Origin: Acetobacteraceae bacterium
GTDB taxonomy: Bacteria; Pseudomonadota; Alphaproteobacteria; Acetobacterales; Acetobacteraceae
DNA length: 19,751 nt
Assembly (NCBI GenBank): GCA_003506895.1
Contig: DNXO01000034.1
Coordinates: 161,233-180,983 of the forward strand
Reading direction: 5' to 3'
The position numbers were made by a program, and so were the translations under genes. Below, piece after piece: positions 1 through 6,501 of the stretch. The notes under the pieces are model-generated. The model worked only from the letters and a program-made list of their open reading frames with translations, did not search any database and was not told the origin of the DNA. How positions within the stretch are numbered: position 1 is the stretch's first letter; the number at the start of each line of letters is the position of its first letter.

Positions 1-2
1 AC

Positions 3-56
3 GCCGGCAAGATCAAGCTGGGTGGTGGATTCCGCCTGCCCGTTACCAACGCCTAA
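3..56 (+). CDS. C-terminal end of an unidentified protein (5' truncated by window edge)
   Basis: An open frame enters from the left edge and ends at TAA (54-56). The last 17 residues read AGKIKLGGGFRLPVTNA. A strong hairpin about 40 bases downstream suggests this is a real 3' gene end. The tail is too short for a family assignment and I do not recognise it. The frame is chosen because it is open to the edge and its residue composition looks protein-like; the alternative is that this is non-coding. Confidence 0.5.
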   Translation, partial: AGKIKLGGGFRLPVTNA

Positions 57-97
57 CGGACGTCTTTCCTACACCGGCCGCCACATTCTTCTTCCCG

Positions 98-131
98 ACA
101 TGCGCCGCCGGCCCTGGCGGGCGGCGCATGT
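98..131 (+). terminator. Strong hairpin downstream of the first partial gene
   Basis: A perfect 12-bp inverted repeat (ACATGCGCCGCC at 98-109, GGCGGCGCATGT at 120-131) surrounds a 10-base loop. It lies between the stop at 56 and the next start at 185. There is no clean T run after it, only TTCCGATTT, so intrinsic termination is likely but not certain. Confidence 0.6.
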
Positions 132-184
132 GCCTTCCGATTTCCGACCTCCCTCTCCTGCTCCCGCCGCAAGGGTTTCCACCA

Positions 185-967
185 ATGACCAATCGCAGCG
201 ATCCCATTGTCCGATTTCATCAAATGACCGCGTATGGCCGAGCACCGATGCGGGCGGAGCGGTCTGCCTGTGGAACGCTACCGGCACGAGCGGTACGCTA
301 TTGCGAGGCTTTGACCAGCGCCACAGCGTTCGGATGGTGGTTGTTTCCGCCGATCGATCTTCAGATGTTGTGGGATGGGACGGAAATTTTCTGGCGGTGT
401 GATGATGCGCCGGACTGGATGCCGCTGCTGCCGTCCGCGCAACTACCTGATTATGCGGCGCAATTCGATGCCTCCGCGCCCGAGGCGGTGAAGGGCTGCT
501 CGCCGCCATTCCTGACGGCCTTGCCGGAACCCGGCAGCGTACAACTCTGGACCGGGTTGATCGCTCAGACAGCGCCCGATTGGCACCTTCTGGTCCGCGC
601 GCCGGCGAACATGCCCGGCACCGGCGGGATTTCGTTGTTTGAGGGGATCGTGGAAACCGACCGCTGGTTCGGGCCGCTTTTCACCAACATGCGATTCACC
701 CGCAGTCATATGCCAGTTCGTTTGCGGGCCGATTATCCGCTGGTACAGGTGCAGCCGCTGCCACGCCATACCTACGCAAACGATACACTCAATAGAATGG
801 ATGTCACGTGTGGACCGGGCGAACTGACGCCAGCCGATTGGGAAGCATACCGTACGACAATCGTTGAGCCGAATACACGGCCAAACCGGTCGTTCGGCGC
901 CTATGCGACGGATGCACGCAAGAAGCGGCATCAGCACATGCGCGAACAGGAAGTCATGGCGGAGTAA
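185..967 (+). CDS. DUF6065-family protein
   Basis: This encodes 260 residues and resembles the DUF6065 group, whose biochemical role is unknown to me. Visible features are an N-terminal segment with the sequence GWWLFPPIDL, a central stretch with aromatic and Pro-rich strands (DWHLLVRAPANMPG, then ETDRWFGPLFTNMRFTR), and a charged C-terminus rich in Lys, Arg and His. No signal peptide or membrane segment is evident, so it is probably cytoplasmic. I chose ATG 185 because AAGGG lies nine bases upstream (171-175). The in-frame ATG at 128 sits inside the second arm of the upstream hairpin and has no ribosome site. Its 3' neighbour is convergent, so it is likely monocistronic. The family call is from memory of sequence flavour and is moderately sure. 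Confidence 0.7.
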   Translation: MTNRSDPIVRFHQMTAYGRAPMRAERSACGTLPARAVRYCEALTSATAFGWWLFPPIDLQMLWDGTEIFWRCDDAPDWMPLLPSAQLPDYAAQFDASAPEAVKGCSPPFLTALPEPGSVQLWTGLIAQTAPDWHLLVRAPANMPGTGGISLFEGIVETDRWFGPLFTNMRFTRSHMPVRLRADYPLVQVQPLPRHTYANDTLNRMDVTCGPGELTPADWEAYRTTIVEPNTRPNRSFGAYATDARKKRHQHMREQEVMAE

Positions 968-995
968 TGGTCTCAGGGGTTTCGGAAGCCTGGCG

Positions 996-1019
996 CGACA
1001 GATGACCCCGCATGTGTCG
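996..1019. terminator. Candidate hairpin between convergent genes
   Basis: CGACA-G-ATG pairs with CAT-G-TGTCG around a six-base loop, giving an 8-bp stem with one G-G mismatch. It lies in the 105-bp gap between the DUF6065 gene stop (967) and the receiver gene stop (1073), where a bidirectional terminator would be expected. No T run is present, so confidence is low. Confidence 0.3.
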
Positions 1020-1072
1020 TAGCCCGGACTGGGCCGACGTCGATGAAGTGGCCTTGCCGCTTACGCCGCTGG

Positions 1073-1543
1073 TCAAATTGGCAACAGCCGCAAACAACCA
1101 GCCCGGCGGCCCGCGTTGAACAGGAAGGCAACCAGTTGCCCAGCGACCGGAAACTCGCTGGTGCTGGTCACCGCGGTCAGCCCGCAAAGCTCTTGCACGG
1201 CGTCGGCCGCGCCCATCATGATCGGGTCGCCGCCAGTCAGCAGCATTAACGGCAGATCACGGTTATAGCGGGCCACTTGCTTCATCGTGTGGAAGCCGTC
1301 CTGCGTCTGACCGTCCAAATCAGCGATCACGCCCATCGGCCGCAGTTCCCGCAGCGCGGTCTCAAGGTTCGCATCCATTGGCACAACCTCGATCCTTAGG
1401 TCGAGAAAATCACAGACCGGCTTTAGCTTGGCGAGTGTCGTCTCATCCTCGGAGACCAAGGCGACAACCCCCTGAACCGGAACGACGATGGATCCCAGGA
1501 AGGCCTGGTCCTGCGGGACGTTCCGGCTAGCAATCATATTCAT
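1073..1543 (-). CDS. Degenerate response-regulator receiver-domain protein
   Basis: This encodes 156 residues, essentially a single CheY-like receiver domain with a short N-terminal lead. Visible landmarks are an acidic cluster after strand 1 (SEDE, residues 31-34), a candidate phospho-acceptor Asp in GVIADLDG (Asp75 or Asp77) and a Thr after strand 4 (LMLLTGG, Thr103). The conserved Lys expected after strand 5 seems absent; the matching stretch reads TAVTSTSEFP. It may therefore work as a phosphorylation-independent or pseudo-receiver module. No output domain follows. The start is ATG 1543; ATG 1537 is equally possible, and the frame extends upstream to 1612 without better support. It follows the SH3 gene on the same strand after a 162-bp gap, so probably has its own promoter. 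Confidence 0.65.
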   Translation of the reverse strand: MNMIASRNVPQDQAFLGSIVVPVQGVVALVSEDETTLAKLKPVCDFLDLRIEVVPMDANLETALRELRPMGVIADLDGQTQDGFHTMKQVARYNRDLPLMLLTGGDPIMMGAADAVQELCGLTAVTSTSEFPVAGQLVAFLFNAGRRAGCLRLLPI

Positions 1544-1705
1544 GGCGTTTCTGCTTTCTGTAAGCCAACCCGGCCAGGGCCAGGCAACGATCACAGTTTG
1601 GTGAATATGCATGCGAAGGTGTAGATGCTTGCCGAATAACTCTGCGTTGAATTGCGGGATTTTACCGTGAACAACCGTTAATCCGTAAGTCGAGCGCCAT
1701 TGTCG

Positions 1706-2506
1706 TCAGGGGTTGATGACTTCCCCCGGAAGCAAACCCCAGAACTGGGAGCGGCGGAGGTATCCGCGGTACGATCCCGTTGACACATTGCACCAGTCGG
1801 ATCCCGCCGCGCACGAGCGGATGCGCCCGACCACGCCGGGCTTGAGGATCGCCACCGCCGACGCCGAATCGGTGGCATCCGAACGGAGCGTGGCGTCGGA
1901 CTTCTGCACGATGAAGCCGCGCCGCCCCATCAGGGTCGCCTGATGTACCCAGCCGTGGACACCATCGGCATCACCGACCCAGCGCCAGACATCGAATTCG
2001 CGCTCGATCTCAACGGGCAGGTCGCGGCGCCGGTAAACCCAGTCTATGCGATATCGAGCCCCTGGTCCGGCGCGCATGTTCACCTCATCGGATCGCAGCG
2101 AGGCGAAACGCGGCAACCTCGACGCGGCACCCTCGGGCTTTTCCGGATCAGGCAGTTTTTCGGCCGTGGCGCCCTTGGGTTCGGATTCCGTCGTCACCGC
2201 GGGCGACGCGACCGGCGGCACGGGCGCGGGTGCGGGTGCGGGCTTGGCCGGGGTTGCGGCGTTGGCGGGCTTTTGCGGATGGGTCGGGCCGTTTGGTGGG
2301 ACGACCGGGGTTTTCTTGGCGGTCTGTACCGGAACACGCGGCGCGGCCGAGGGCGCTTTCGACGCCTGATCGTGTGGCGCGGGCGGAACCTTCGAGGCCC
2401 CCAGCAGCGAGCCGGTCTGGGCGCTGGCCGTCAGTGAGCCACCAGCTGTCAGCATCGCTGCTGTCAGCATGGCCGCAATCCACGAAGCGCGAATGGGAAG
2501 ACGCAT
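1706..2506 (-). CDS. Secreted SH3-domain protein (two bacterial SH3 repeats)
   Basis: This encodes 266 residues. An N-terminal signal peptide (hydrophobic core around residues 8-28, likely cut after SASAQ-like sequence) is followed by a Pro/Ala/Lys-rich low-complexity linker to about residue 130. Two bacterial SH3 modules of the SH3_4 type follow: one around 132-200 with VNMRAGPG and GWVHQ, and one around 201-262 with ATLRSDA and GYLRRSQFWG. Such proteins act in the periplasm and are thought to bind cell wall or partner proteins. The start is ATG 2506 with AGGGA roughly eight bases upstream. It lies 55 bp downstream of the dsrE-like gene on the same strand, so co-transcription is plausible. 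The low-complexity linker is Pro-rich and typical of a spacer across the periplasm. Confidence 0.8.
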   Translation of the reverse strand: MRLPIRASWIAAMLTAAMLTAGGSLTASAQTGSLLGASKVPPAPHDQASKAPSAAPRVPVQTAKKTPVVPPNGPTHPQKPANAATPAKPAPAPAPVPPVASPAVTTESEPKGATAEKLPDPEKPEGAASRLPRFASLRSDEVNMRAGPGARYRIDWVYRRRDLPVEIEREFDVWRWVGDADGVHGWVHQATLMGRRGFIVQKSDATLRSDATDSASAVAILKPGVVGRIRSCAAGSDWCNVSTGSYRGYLRRSQFWGLLPGEVINP

Positions 2507-2561
2507 GCGTTATCCCTGCCAAGCCTTACGGACTCGGGTCAAGTTCATCGTTGCAGGCAAC

Positions 2562-2942
2562 TCATATCGTGACGACCTGTCCGCCGCCGACAGCGGCCAG
2601 AAACGACGCGATTCCGGCGACTTCGACCTGCGGAAGCAACAGCGAGGAATCGATTGCCTCGGCCCGCAAACCGGCCTCGCAGGCGATCAGGTGGACCTCC
2701 ATTTCGATGCAGGCGTCACGCAGAGTGTCGAGGCCCGCCACGCCGCGCGCCTGAATGCGGGCATCGCGCTCGGCGTCGGTCAGACCGGACCAATCGCGGC
2801 AGAGCGCATGGCATCCAAGATTGGTCGCGAACACCACGACCCGCCGGCCCAGCGCGGCGGCGCCCGACGCGACGACGAACGCGTAGTGGGCGCGGTCGTG
2901 CGCGCCGGACAGCAGCAGAATCCCCAGCGATTCAGACGGCAC
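2562..2942 (-). CDS. DsrE/DsrF-like sulfur-relay family protein
   Basis: This encodes 126 residues and starts at GTG 2942, overlapping the moeB-like gene end by 11 bases, with AAGG about ten bases upstream. The frame remains open further upstream, but there it is antisense-like sequence lying over moeB. The fold pattern fits DsrE: an N-terminal beta strand (LGILLLSGAHDRAHYAF), a second strand (RRVVVFAT), then VHLIACEAG with the family's candidate active-site Cys at about residue 88. Other Cys are at about 44, 48 and 78. DsrE-type proteins carry persulfide or act as small peroxiredoxin-like subunits in the cytoplasm. Overlap with an E1-like sulfur-carrier activator suggests a shared role in sulfur transfer, for example tRNA or cofactor thiolation. 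The exact substrate is unknown. Confidence 0.75.
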   Translation of the reverse strand: MPSESLGILLLSGAHDRAHYAFVVASGAAALGRRVVVFATNLGCHALCRDWSGLTDAERDARIQARGVAGLDTLRDACIEMEVHLIACEAGLRAEAIDSSLLLPQVEVAGIASFLAAVGGGQVVTI

Positions 2943-3750
2943 AGGCCGGGCCTTCGGGCTCGCCGTGCGCGCCCAGATCCTTGATCGTCGCGTTCGGACC
3001 GCACAGGGCGCAGGACGGATCGGGGCGCAGCTTGATATTGCGGAAGCGCATGTCCAGGGCATCCCAAACCAGCAGGCGGCCGGACATCGACTCGCCGATG
3101 CCAAGGATTTCCTTCAGGACCTCGGTGGCTTGCAGCGTGCCCATCACCCCCGTCACCGCCCCCAGCACACCCGCCTCGCTACAGGTTGGCACCACGCCGG
3201 GCGGCGGCGGTTCGGGATACAGGCAACGGTAGCAAGGGCCGCCCTCGTGCGGTTTGAACGTCGAGAGCTGGCCCTCGAACCGCAGGACGGCGGCTGAAAC
3301 CAGGGTGCGCTTGGTCAGGGCACAGGCGTCGGCGATCAGGAAGCGGGTGCCGAAATTGTCGGTGCCATCGCAAATAATATCGTAGCGGCCGATCAGGTCG
3401 AGCGCATTGTCCGCGCTCAGGCGCGTGGCATGCGCCTCGACACGAAGGTCCGGGTTGATCGCGGTCGCGGCGGCGGCGGCGGAGGTGACCTTGGCGACGC
3501 CGATTCGGTCCGTGGTGTGGGCGACCTGGCGTTGCAGGTTGGACAGGTCCACCACGTCGTCATCGACAACGCCGATGGTCCCGATGCCGGCGGCGGCGAG
3601 ATACAGCATCAGCGGCGAACCAAGCCCGCCGGCGCCGATGACCAGCACCTTGGCGGCTTTCAATTTCGCCTGGCCGATGCCGCCCACTTCCTGCAACAGG
3701 ATGTGGCGCGAGTAGCGGTGGATTTCGTCTTCCGTGAAATCGAGGTCCAT
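2932..3750 (-). CDS. moeB: HesA/MoeB/ThiF-family adenylyltransferase
   Basis: This encodes 272 residues, normal for the family. MoeB/ThiF enzymes adenylate the C-terminal Gly of a ubiquitin-like sulfur carrier (MoaD or ThiS), feeding molybdopterin or thiazole synthesis. Visible motifs are the N-terminal RYSRHILLQEVG, the nucleotide loop GAGGLG (39-44), the Arg of NLQRQ (74), the metal/adenylate Asp in GTDN (131), a zinc tetrad from CYRC (173, 176) and CALC (247, 250), and the TCSEAGVLG Cys (190). It has no rhodanese domain. The start is ATG 3750; the ribosome site is weak (AGAAG). It overlaps the dsrE-like gene downstream and is divergent from queC with only a 44-bp gap. No moaD or thiS lies in the window, so MoeB versus ThiF cannot be decided. 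Confidence 0.9.
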   Translation of the reverse strand: MDLDFTEDEIHRYSRHILLQEVGGIGQAKLKAAKVLVIGAGGLGSPLMLYLAAAGIGTIGVVDDDVVDLSNLQRQVAHTTDRIGVAKVTSAAAAATAINPDLRVEAHATRLSADNALDLIGRYDIICDGTDNFGTRFLIADACALTKRTLVSAAVLRFEGQLSTFKPHEGGPCYRCLYPEPPPPGVVPTCSEAGVLGAVTGVMGTLQATEVLKEILGIGESMSGRLLVWDALDMRFRNIKLRPDPSCALCGPNATIKDLGAHGEPEGPACAV

Positions 3751-3794
3751 GCTTCTGATGATAGGACGATGATGCGCGGCTTGACAGGGGACCG

Positions 3795-4514
3795 ATGACG
3801 CAATTCAGCCAGACCATGGATGGTGCCCTGGTGCTGTTCTCCGGCGGACAGGATTCGGCGACGTGCCTGGCCTGGGCGCTGGCGCGGTACGGGCACGTCG
3901 AAACCATAGGGTTTCGCTACGGCCAGCGGCATGCCGTGGAGATGAATTGCCGGGAGCCGATCCGTTCGGCCTTGGCGTCTCCCGCGTTGGGGGCGGACCA
4001 CGTCGTCGATCTGGCATCCACGATCGGCGGCCTGGGACAGACCGCGATGACAGCGGATATCGCCATCGAAATGGGGGCAAGCGGGCTGCCTAACACCTTC
4101 GTGCCGGGACGCAACCTGCTGTTTCTGACCTGCGCCGCCGCGATCGCCTACCGACGCGGCTTGAAGCGGATCGTCACCGGCGTGTGCGAAACCGACTACT
4201 CCGGCTATCCCGATTGCCGCGACGATACGATCAAGGCGATGCAGCTTGCGCTGAACCTTGGGATGGAGCGGCGCTTCGTGCTGGAAACCCCCTTGATGTG
4301 GCTGGACAAGGCCGCAACCTGGGCGATGGCGGCGGACCTGGGCGGGATGTCTCTTGTGGATGTCATTCGCGAACGAACCCATACCTGCTATTTGGGGGAC
4401 CGGACCCATCGCCACCCGTGGGGATATGGTTGCGCGACATGCCCGGCCTGCCAGTTGCGGGCCCAAGGCTGGGAGCGGTGGGTAGAAGCGTCTGGCTTTA
4501 CGGAGATCACATGA
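3795..4514 (+). CDS. queC: 7-cyano-7-deazaguanine synthase QueC
   Basis: This encodes 239 residues. QueC converts 7-carboxy-7-deazaguanine to preQ0 with ATP and ammonia, in the queuosine tRNA pathway in the cytoplasm. Evidence is the PP-loop SGGQDS (16-21), FRYGQRH (40-46), FVPGRN (102-107), the substrate segment DYSGYPDCR (134-142), and a C-terminal zinc site with four Cys (198, 213, 216, 219) in the CATCPAC context. All key residues are present. AGGGG sits four bases before ATG 3795. It is divergent from moeB; the 44-bp gap is too short to hold a preQ1 riboswitch as well as a promoter. The downstream secreted protein gene overlaps its stop (ATGA), so the two are translationally coupled. Confidence 0.95.
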   Translation: MTQFSQTMDGALVLFSGGQDSATCLAWALARYGHVETIGFRYGQRHAVEMNCREPIRSALASPALGADHVVDLASTIGGLGQTAMTADIAIEMGASGLPNTFVPGRNLLFLTCAAAIAYRRGLKRIVTGVCETDYSGYPDCRDDTIKAMQLALNLGMERRFVLETPLMWLDKAATWAMAADLGGMSLVDVIRERTHTCYLGDRTHRHPWGYGCATCPACQLRAQGWERWVEASGFTEIT

Positions 4515-4882
4515 TGAAGCGACTTCTGGTCCTCTCGATCCTGGCATCCGCCGCGTCGTTTGGTGGCGCGATGGCGGCGCAGCCGATTGCGCTGCGTGCC
4601 AATACCGCCGGCGATCTGGCCGACAACTGTGGTGCCAACCCGCGGGCGCCGGGCGGTGACGCAAAGATCAATTTCTGCGTCGGATTCGCGCAGGGCGCGG
4701 TCGATGTGGAACTACACTACGCCGGCGACAAGAAGCCGTTCTGCATCCCCAAACCGGCCCCCAGCCGCGAGACCACGATGACCGAGTTCGCGAGTTGGGT
4801 CCGGGCAATTCCGGAGCGGCGGACGATGGCGGCCGCGCCGGCCCTGTTCAAATTCCTGGGCGAGCGCTTTCCTTGTAAGTAG
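4511..4882 (+). CDS. Secreted Rap1a/Tai-like small cysteine protein
   Basis: This encodes 123 residues starting at ATG 4511, which overlaps the queC stop (ATGA); the adjacent ATG 4514 is an equal alternative. A signal peptide spans about residues 1-22 (hydrophobic LLVLSILASAAS, then AMAAQ). The mature part of about 100 residues carries four Cys (40, 56, 78, 122) spaced as in Rap1a/Tai4 periplasmic immunity proteins, with the family-like NFCVGFAQGAVD and FCIP segments. In Serratia and Enterobacter relatives this family neutralises type VI secretion amidase toxins. No amidase effector or secretion gene is seen here, so a different housekeeping role in the periplasm is possible. Family recognition is moderate; function is not established. 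Confidence 0.65.
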   Translation: MMKRLLVLSILASAASFGGAMAAQPIALRANTAGDLADNCGANPRAPGGDAKINFCVGFAQGAVDVELHYAGDKKPFCIPKPAPSRETTMTEFASWVRAIPERRTMAAAPALFKFLGERFPCK

Positions 4883-4883
4883 C

Positions 4884-4904
4884 CGCGTACGCCGTACGCG
4901 TTTT
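4884..4904 (+). terminator. Intrinsic terminator after queC and the Rap1a-like gene
   Basis: CGCGTACG (4884-4891) and CGTACGCG (4893-4900) form a self-complementary stem with a very short loop, directly followed by TTTTAGTTT. It begins two bases after the stop at 4882. It fits a Rho-independent terminator for the plus-strand pair. Confidence 0.75.
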
Positions 4905-4920
4905 AGTTTGATCGCGTGAT

Positions 4921-4935
4921 TCACCGCTTCGGTGA
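4921..4935 (+). other. Small hairpin before the 2-hydroxyacid dehydrogenase start
   Basis: TCACCG and CGGTGA form a 6-bp stem with a CTT loop. It lies 23 bases before ATG 4959 and covers an in-frame GTG at 4932, arguing against that upstream start. A 5' leader structure is possible, but it may be incidental. Confidence 0.3.
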
Positions 4936-4958
4936 CTCTACCTGCGCGGATGGGACGG

Positions 4959-5942
4959 ATGACCAATACAATCGTCGTTACCTTCAACGTCCGGCCACCA
5001 GAACGCGCCGTTATCGCCGACTCGGCCGGTGCCGATACCCGCATCGTTTACCTGACCGACCTGGATGACGCTGGACGGCTGAACGCGCTGCGTGGCGCCT
5101 CGGCGCTGCTGGCCCGCGATACCGGCAAGGATCTCCGGCCTGGCGAGGCGGATCAGATTCTGTCCGCCGTGCTGATCCAGTTCATCACAGCGGGCATCGA
5201 TTTCGTGAAGCTGAGCGCCTTGCCGGCCGGGATTCCGGTAGCCAGCAATGGTGGCGCCTATGCGGAGCCAATGGCGGAACACGGGTTGGCAATGGCACTG
5301 GCCGCCGCCAAACGCCTGCTGCCGGAACATGCGGCGCTGGTTCGGGGGGAGTTCAATCAGCACACCCGCAACCGGATGCTGGCAGGGAAGATTTGCGGAA
5401 TTCTCGGATTTGGCGGCATCGGCATCGCCACCGCTCGTTTGATGCGCGCGATTGGCATGCGAATTCACGCGGTAAACCGGCGAGGGCTGTCCGACGAGCC
5501 GACCGACTGGATTGCGCCGGTTTCAGATCTGGATACGTTGCTGGCGGCGGCTGACGTCCTGATCGTTTGCACGCCCCTGACCCCCGCCACAAAGGGTTTG
5601 CTCGGCGAACGCGAACTTGGGTTGATGAAGCCGGACGCCATTCTGGTGAACCTGGCACGCGGTGAGATTGTTCAGGAGGACGCGCTCTTCGCGCATCTCC
5701 AGACGCATCCCGCGTTTACCGCCTGTATCGACGCGTGGTGGGTGGAACCGATCCGGCATGGGGCGTTCCGCACGGACTACCCGTTCCTGTCACTGCCGAA
5801 CGTGCTGGGATCGCCGCATAACTCGGCTTCAGTGCCGGGAATGACGGCGGCGGCCCTGCGGCGGGCGATGGCCAATGTGCGACGGGCATTGGCGGGCGAT
5901 GCACCCCGATATGCCCTCGGCGCGGATGAGCGGATGGGGTAG
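4959..5942 (+). CDS. D-isomer-specific 2-hydroxyacid dehydrogenase (NAD-dependent)
   Basis: This encodes 327 residues. The family interconverts 2-hydroxy acids and 2-oxo acids with NAD(P)H in the cytoplasm. The Rossmann motif is GFGGIG (150-155). The catalytic triad is visible: Arg in NLARGEI (234), Glu in WWVEP (263) and His in GSPHNS (287). The usual DVF..EP segment reads DAWWVEP, and the usual TPH is SPH. The substrate loop contains SNGGAYAEPMAEHG. Substrate cannot be told; glyoxylate/hydroxypyruvate and phosphoglycerate branches are both possible. I chose ATG 4959 because the protein then starts with the first beta strand (NTIVVTF) and a GGATGGGA stretch lies upstream; ATG 4950 and GTG 4932 are alternatives. 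The gene ends at a hairpin shared with the convergent small gene. Confidence 0.88.
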   Translation: MTNTIVVTFNVRPPERAVIADSAGADTRIVYLTDLDDAGRLNALRGASALLARDTGKDLRPGEADQILSAVLIQFITAGIDFVKLSALPAGIPVASNGGAYAEPMAEHGLAMALAAAKRLLPEHAALVRGEFNQHTRNRMLAGKICGILGFGGIGIATARLMRAIGMRIHAVNRRGLSDEPTDWIAPVSDLDTLLAAADVLIVCTPLTPATKGLLGERELGLMKPDAILVNLARGEIVQEDALFAHLQTHPAFTACIDAWWVEPIRHGAFRTDYPFLSLPNVLGSPHNSASVPGMTAAALRRAMANVRRALAGDAPRYALGADERMG

Positions 5943-5964
5943 CCCGCCCGGCAGGGCACGCAGC

Positions 5965-5990
5965 AAAAAGGCCGGGGAAACCCCGACCTT
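5965..5990. terminator. Bidirectional intrinsic terminator
   Basis: A stem of AAGG-C-CGGGG and CCCCG-A-CCTT (5968-5990, loop AAA, one C-A mismatch) has five A bases on its left edge (5965-5969), which read as a T run for the minus-strand transcript. It lies between the dehydrogenase stop (5942) and the small-peptide stop (6021), so can serve both. Confidence 0.8.
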
Positions 5991-6020
5991 AATACCTTAC
6001 TGTCAGGGACGTCAGCGCGT

Positions 6021-6158
6021 TTAGCGGCTGAGGGTCCCGGTCTGCTGCATGCTGGTCGCAGCCGGGTTGTTGGAAACCGAACTGGCGGCATTGGCCACAG
6101 GCACAATAGCGGCCGTCAGGCTAAGAGCAGCGAAGGCGGCCAGGACAAAGTTTTTCAT
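6021..6158 (-). CDS. Small secreted peptide (45 aa)
   Basis: The gene encodes 45 residues. A signal peptide covers about residues 1-24: MKNF, a hydrophobic run with two LTAA-like segments, then VANA with a likely cut before ASS. The mature peptide is only about 21 residues, rich in Ser, Asn, Thr and Gln, with no Cys. ATG 6158 is chosen because GGAGA lies about nine bases upstream and the signal peptide begins there; the frame extends to 6221 without support. It has its own ribosome site and a typical terminator about 30 bases past the stop, so it is a real gene. I do not recognise a function. Similar tiny exported proteins occur in acetic-acid-type alphaproteobacteria, to my knowledge as hypotheticals. 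Confidence 0.7.
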   Translation of the reverse strand: MKNFVLAAFAALSLTAAIVPVANAASSVSNNPAATSMQQTGTLSR

Positions 6159-6501
6159 CGGATTTCTCCATCTGTAGTCGGGCAGGATGTCCGGCTTCGA
6201 TGGACGGATAATTGGACCCATGCGCCACAGATGATAATCTTGATTTCTGGCATTGGACTTATGCGCGACGTGGTGAGGTCATCCGAACAAAATCGGCCAT
6301 CAGAACCCGCTTCGCGGCCCCCCGGCAAATAGGCAGCGTCAACATGCCCTCAAGATAAACACGCTAAATCAACTGTCTAGCGATCCGATGAGGTCTCCCA
6401 AACGCAGTGATTTACGGATTCCCGCCAAAGTGGCCGCGGAGTATATTTTTTGTAATGGGGGCAGATCGAACCCGCCCCCGATTTCCGGCATGCCTAACCG
6501 C
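6159..6501. other. 343-bp intergenic region
   Basis: This separates the small peptide gene (start 6158) from the SDR stop (6502). It should hold the minus-strand promoter of the small peptide. It contains one hairpin (6457-6479) and an AT-rich stretch TATATTTTTT near 6443-6451. I see no convincing gene: a 28-codon minus frame at 6345-6259 has only a badly spaced GAGGG. No tRNA or repeat family was recognised. Confidence 0.6.
6457..6479 (-). terminator. Hairpin downstream of the SDR gene, T-arm-like loop
   Basis: GGGGGC (6457-6462) and GCCCCC (6474-6479) form a 6-bp stem. On the minus strand the loop reads GGGTTCGATCT. It lies 22 bases past the SDR stop, where a terminator for the 10486-6502 minus-strand run is expected, but it is followed by an A-rich rather than T-rich stretch in that direction. 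Confidence 0.4.

Noticed and set aside
128..184. Upstream ATG at 128 as start of the DUF6065-type gene
   Set aside because: It lies within the second arm of the hairpin and lacks a ribosome site; ATG 185 has AAGGG at proper spacing.
3751..3794. preQ1 riboswitch in front of queC
   Set aside because: Only 44 bp separate the divergent moeB and queC starts, and I see no preQ1 aptamer-like hairpin with an A-rich tail there.
3660..4664. Minus-strand frame opposite queC
   Set aside because: queC has every catalytic and zinc motif; the opposing frame is Arg/His/Pro-rich shadow sequence.
4511..4882. Type VI secretion immunity locus
   Set aside because: No amidase effector or secretion gene is present; only the immunity-like family resemblance was kept.
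6259..6345. 28-residue minus-strand frame in the 343-bp intergenic region
   Set aside because: GAGGG sits almost directly against the ATG, too close for a ribosome site, and the sequence has no recognisable feature.
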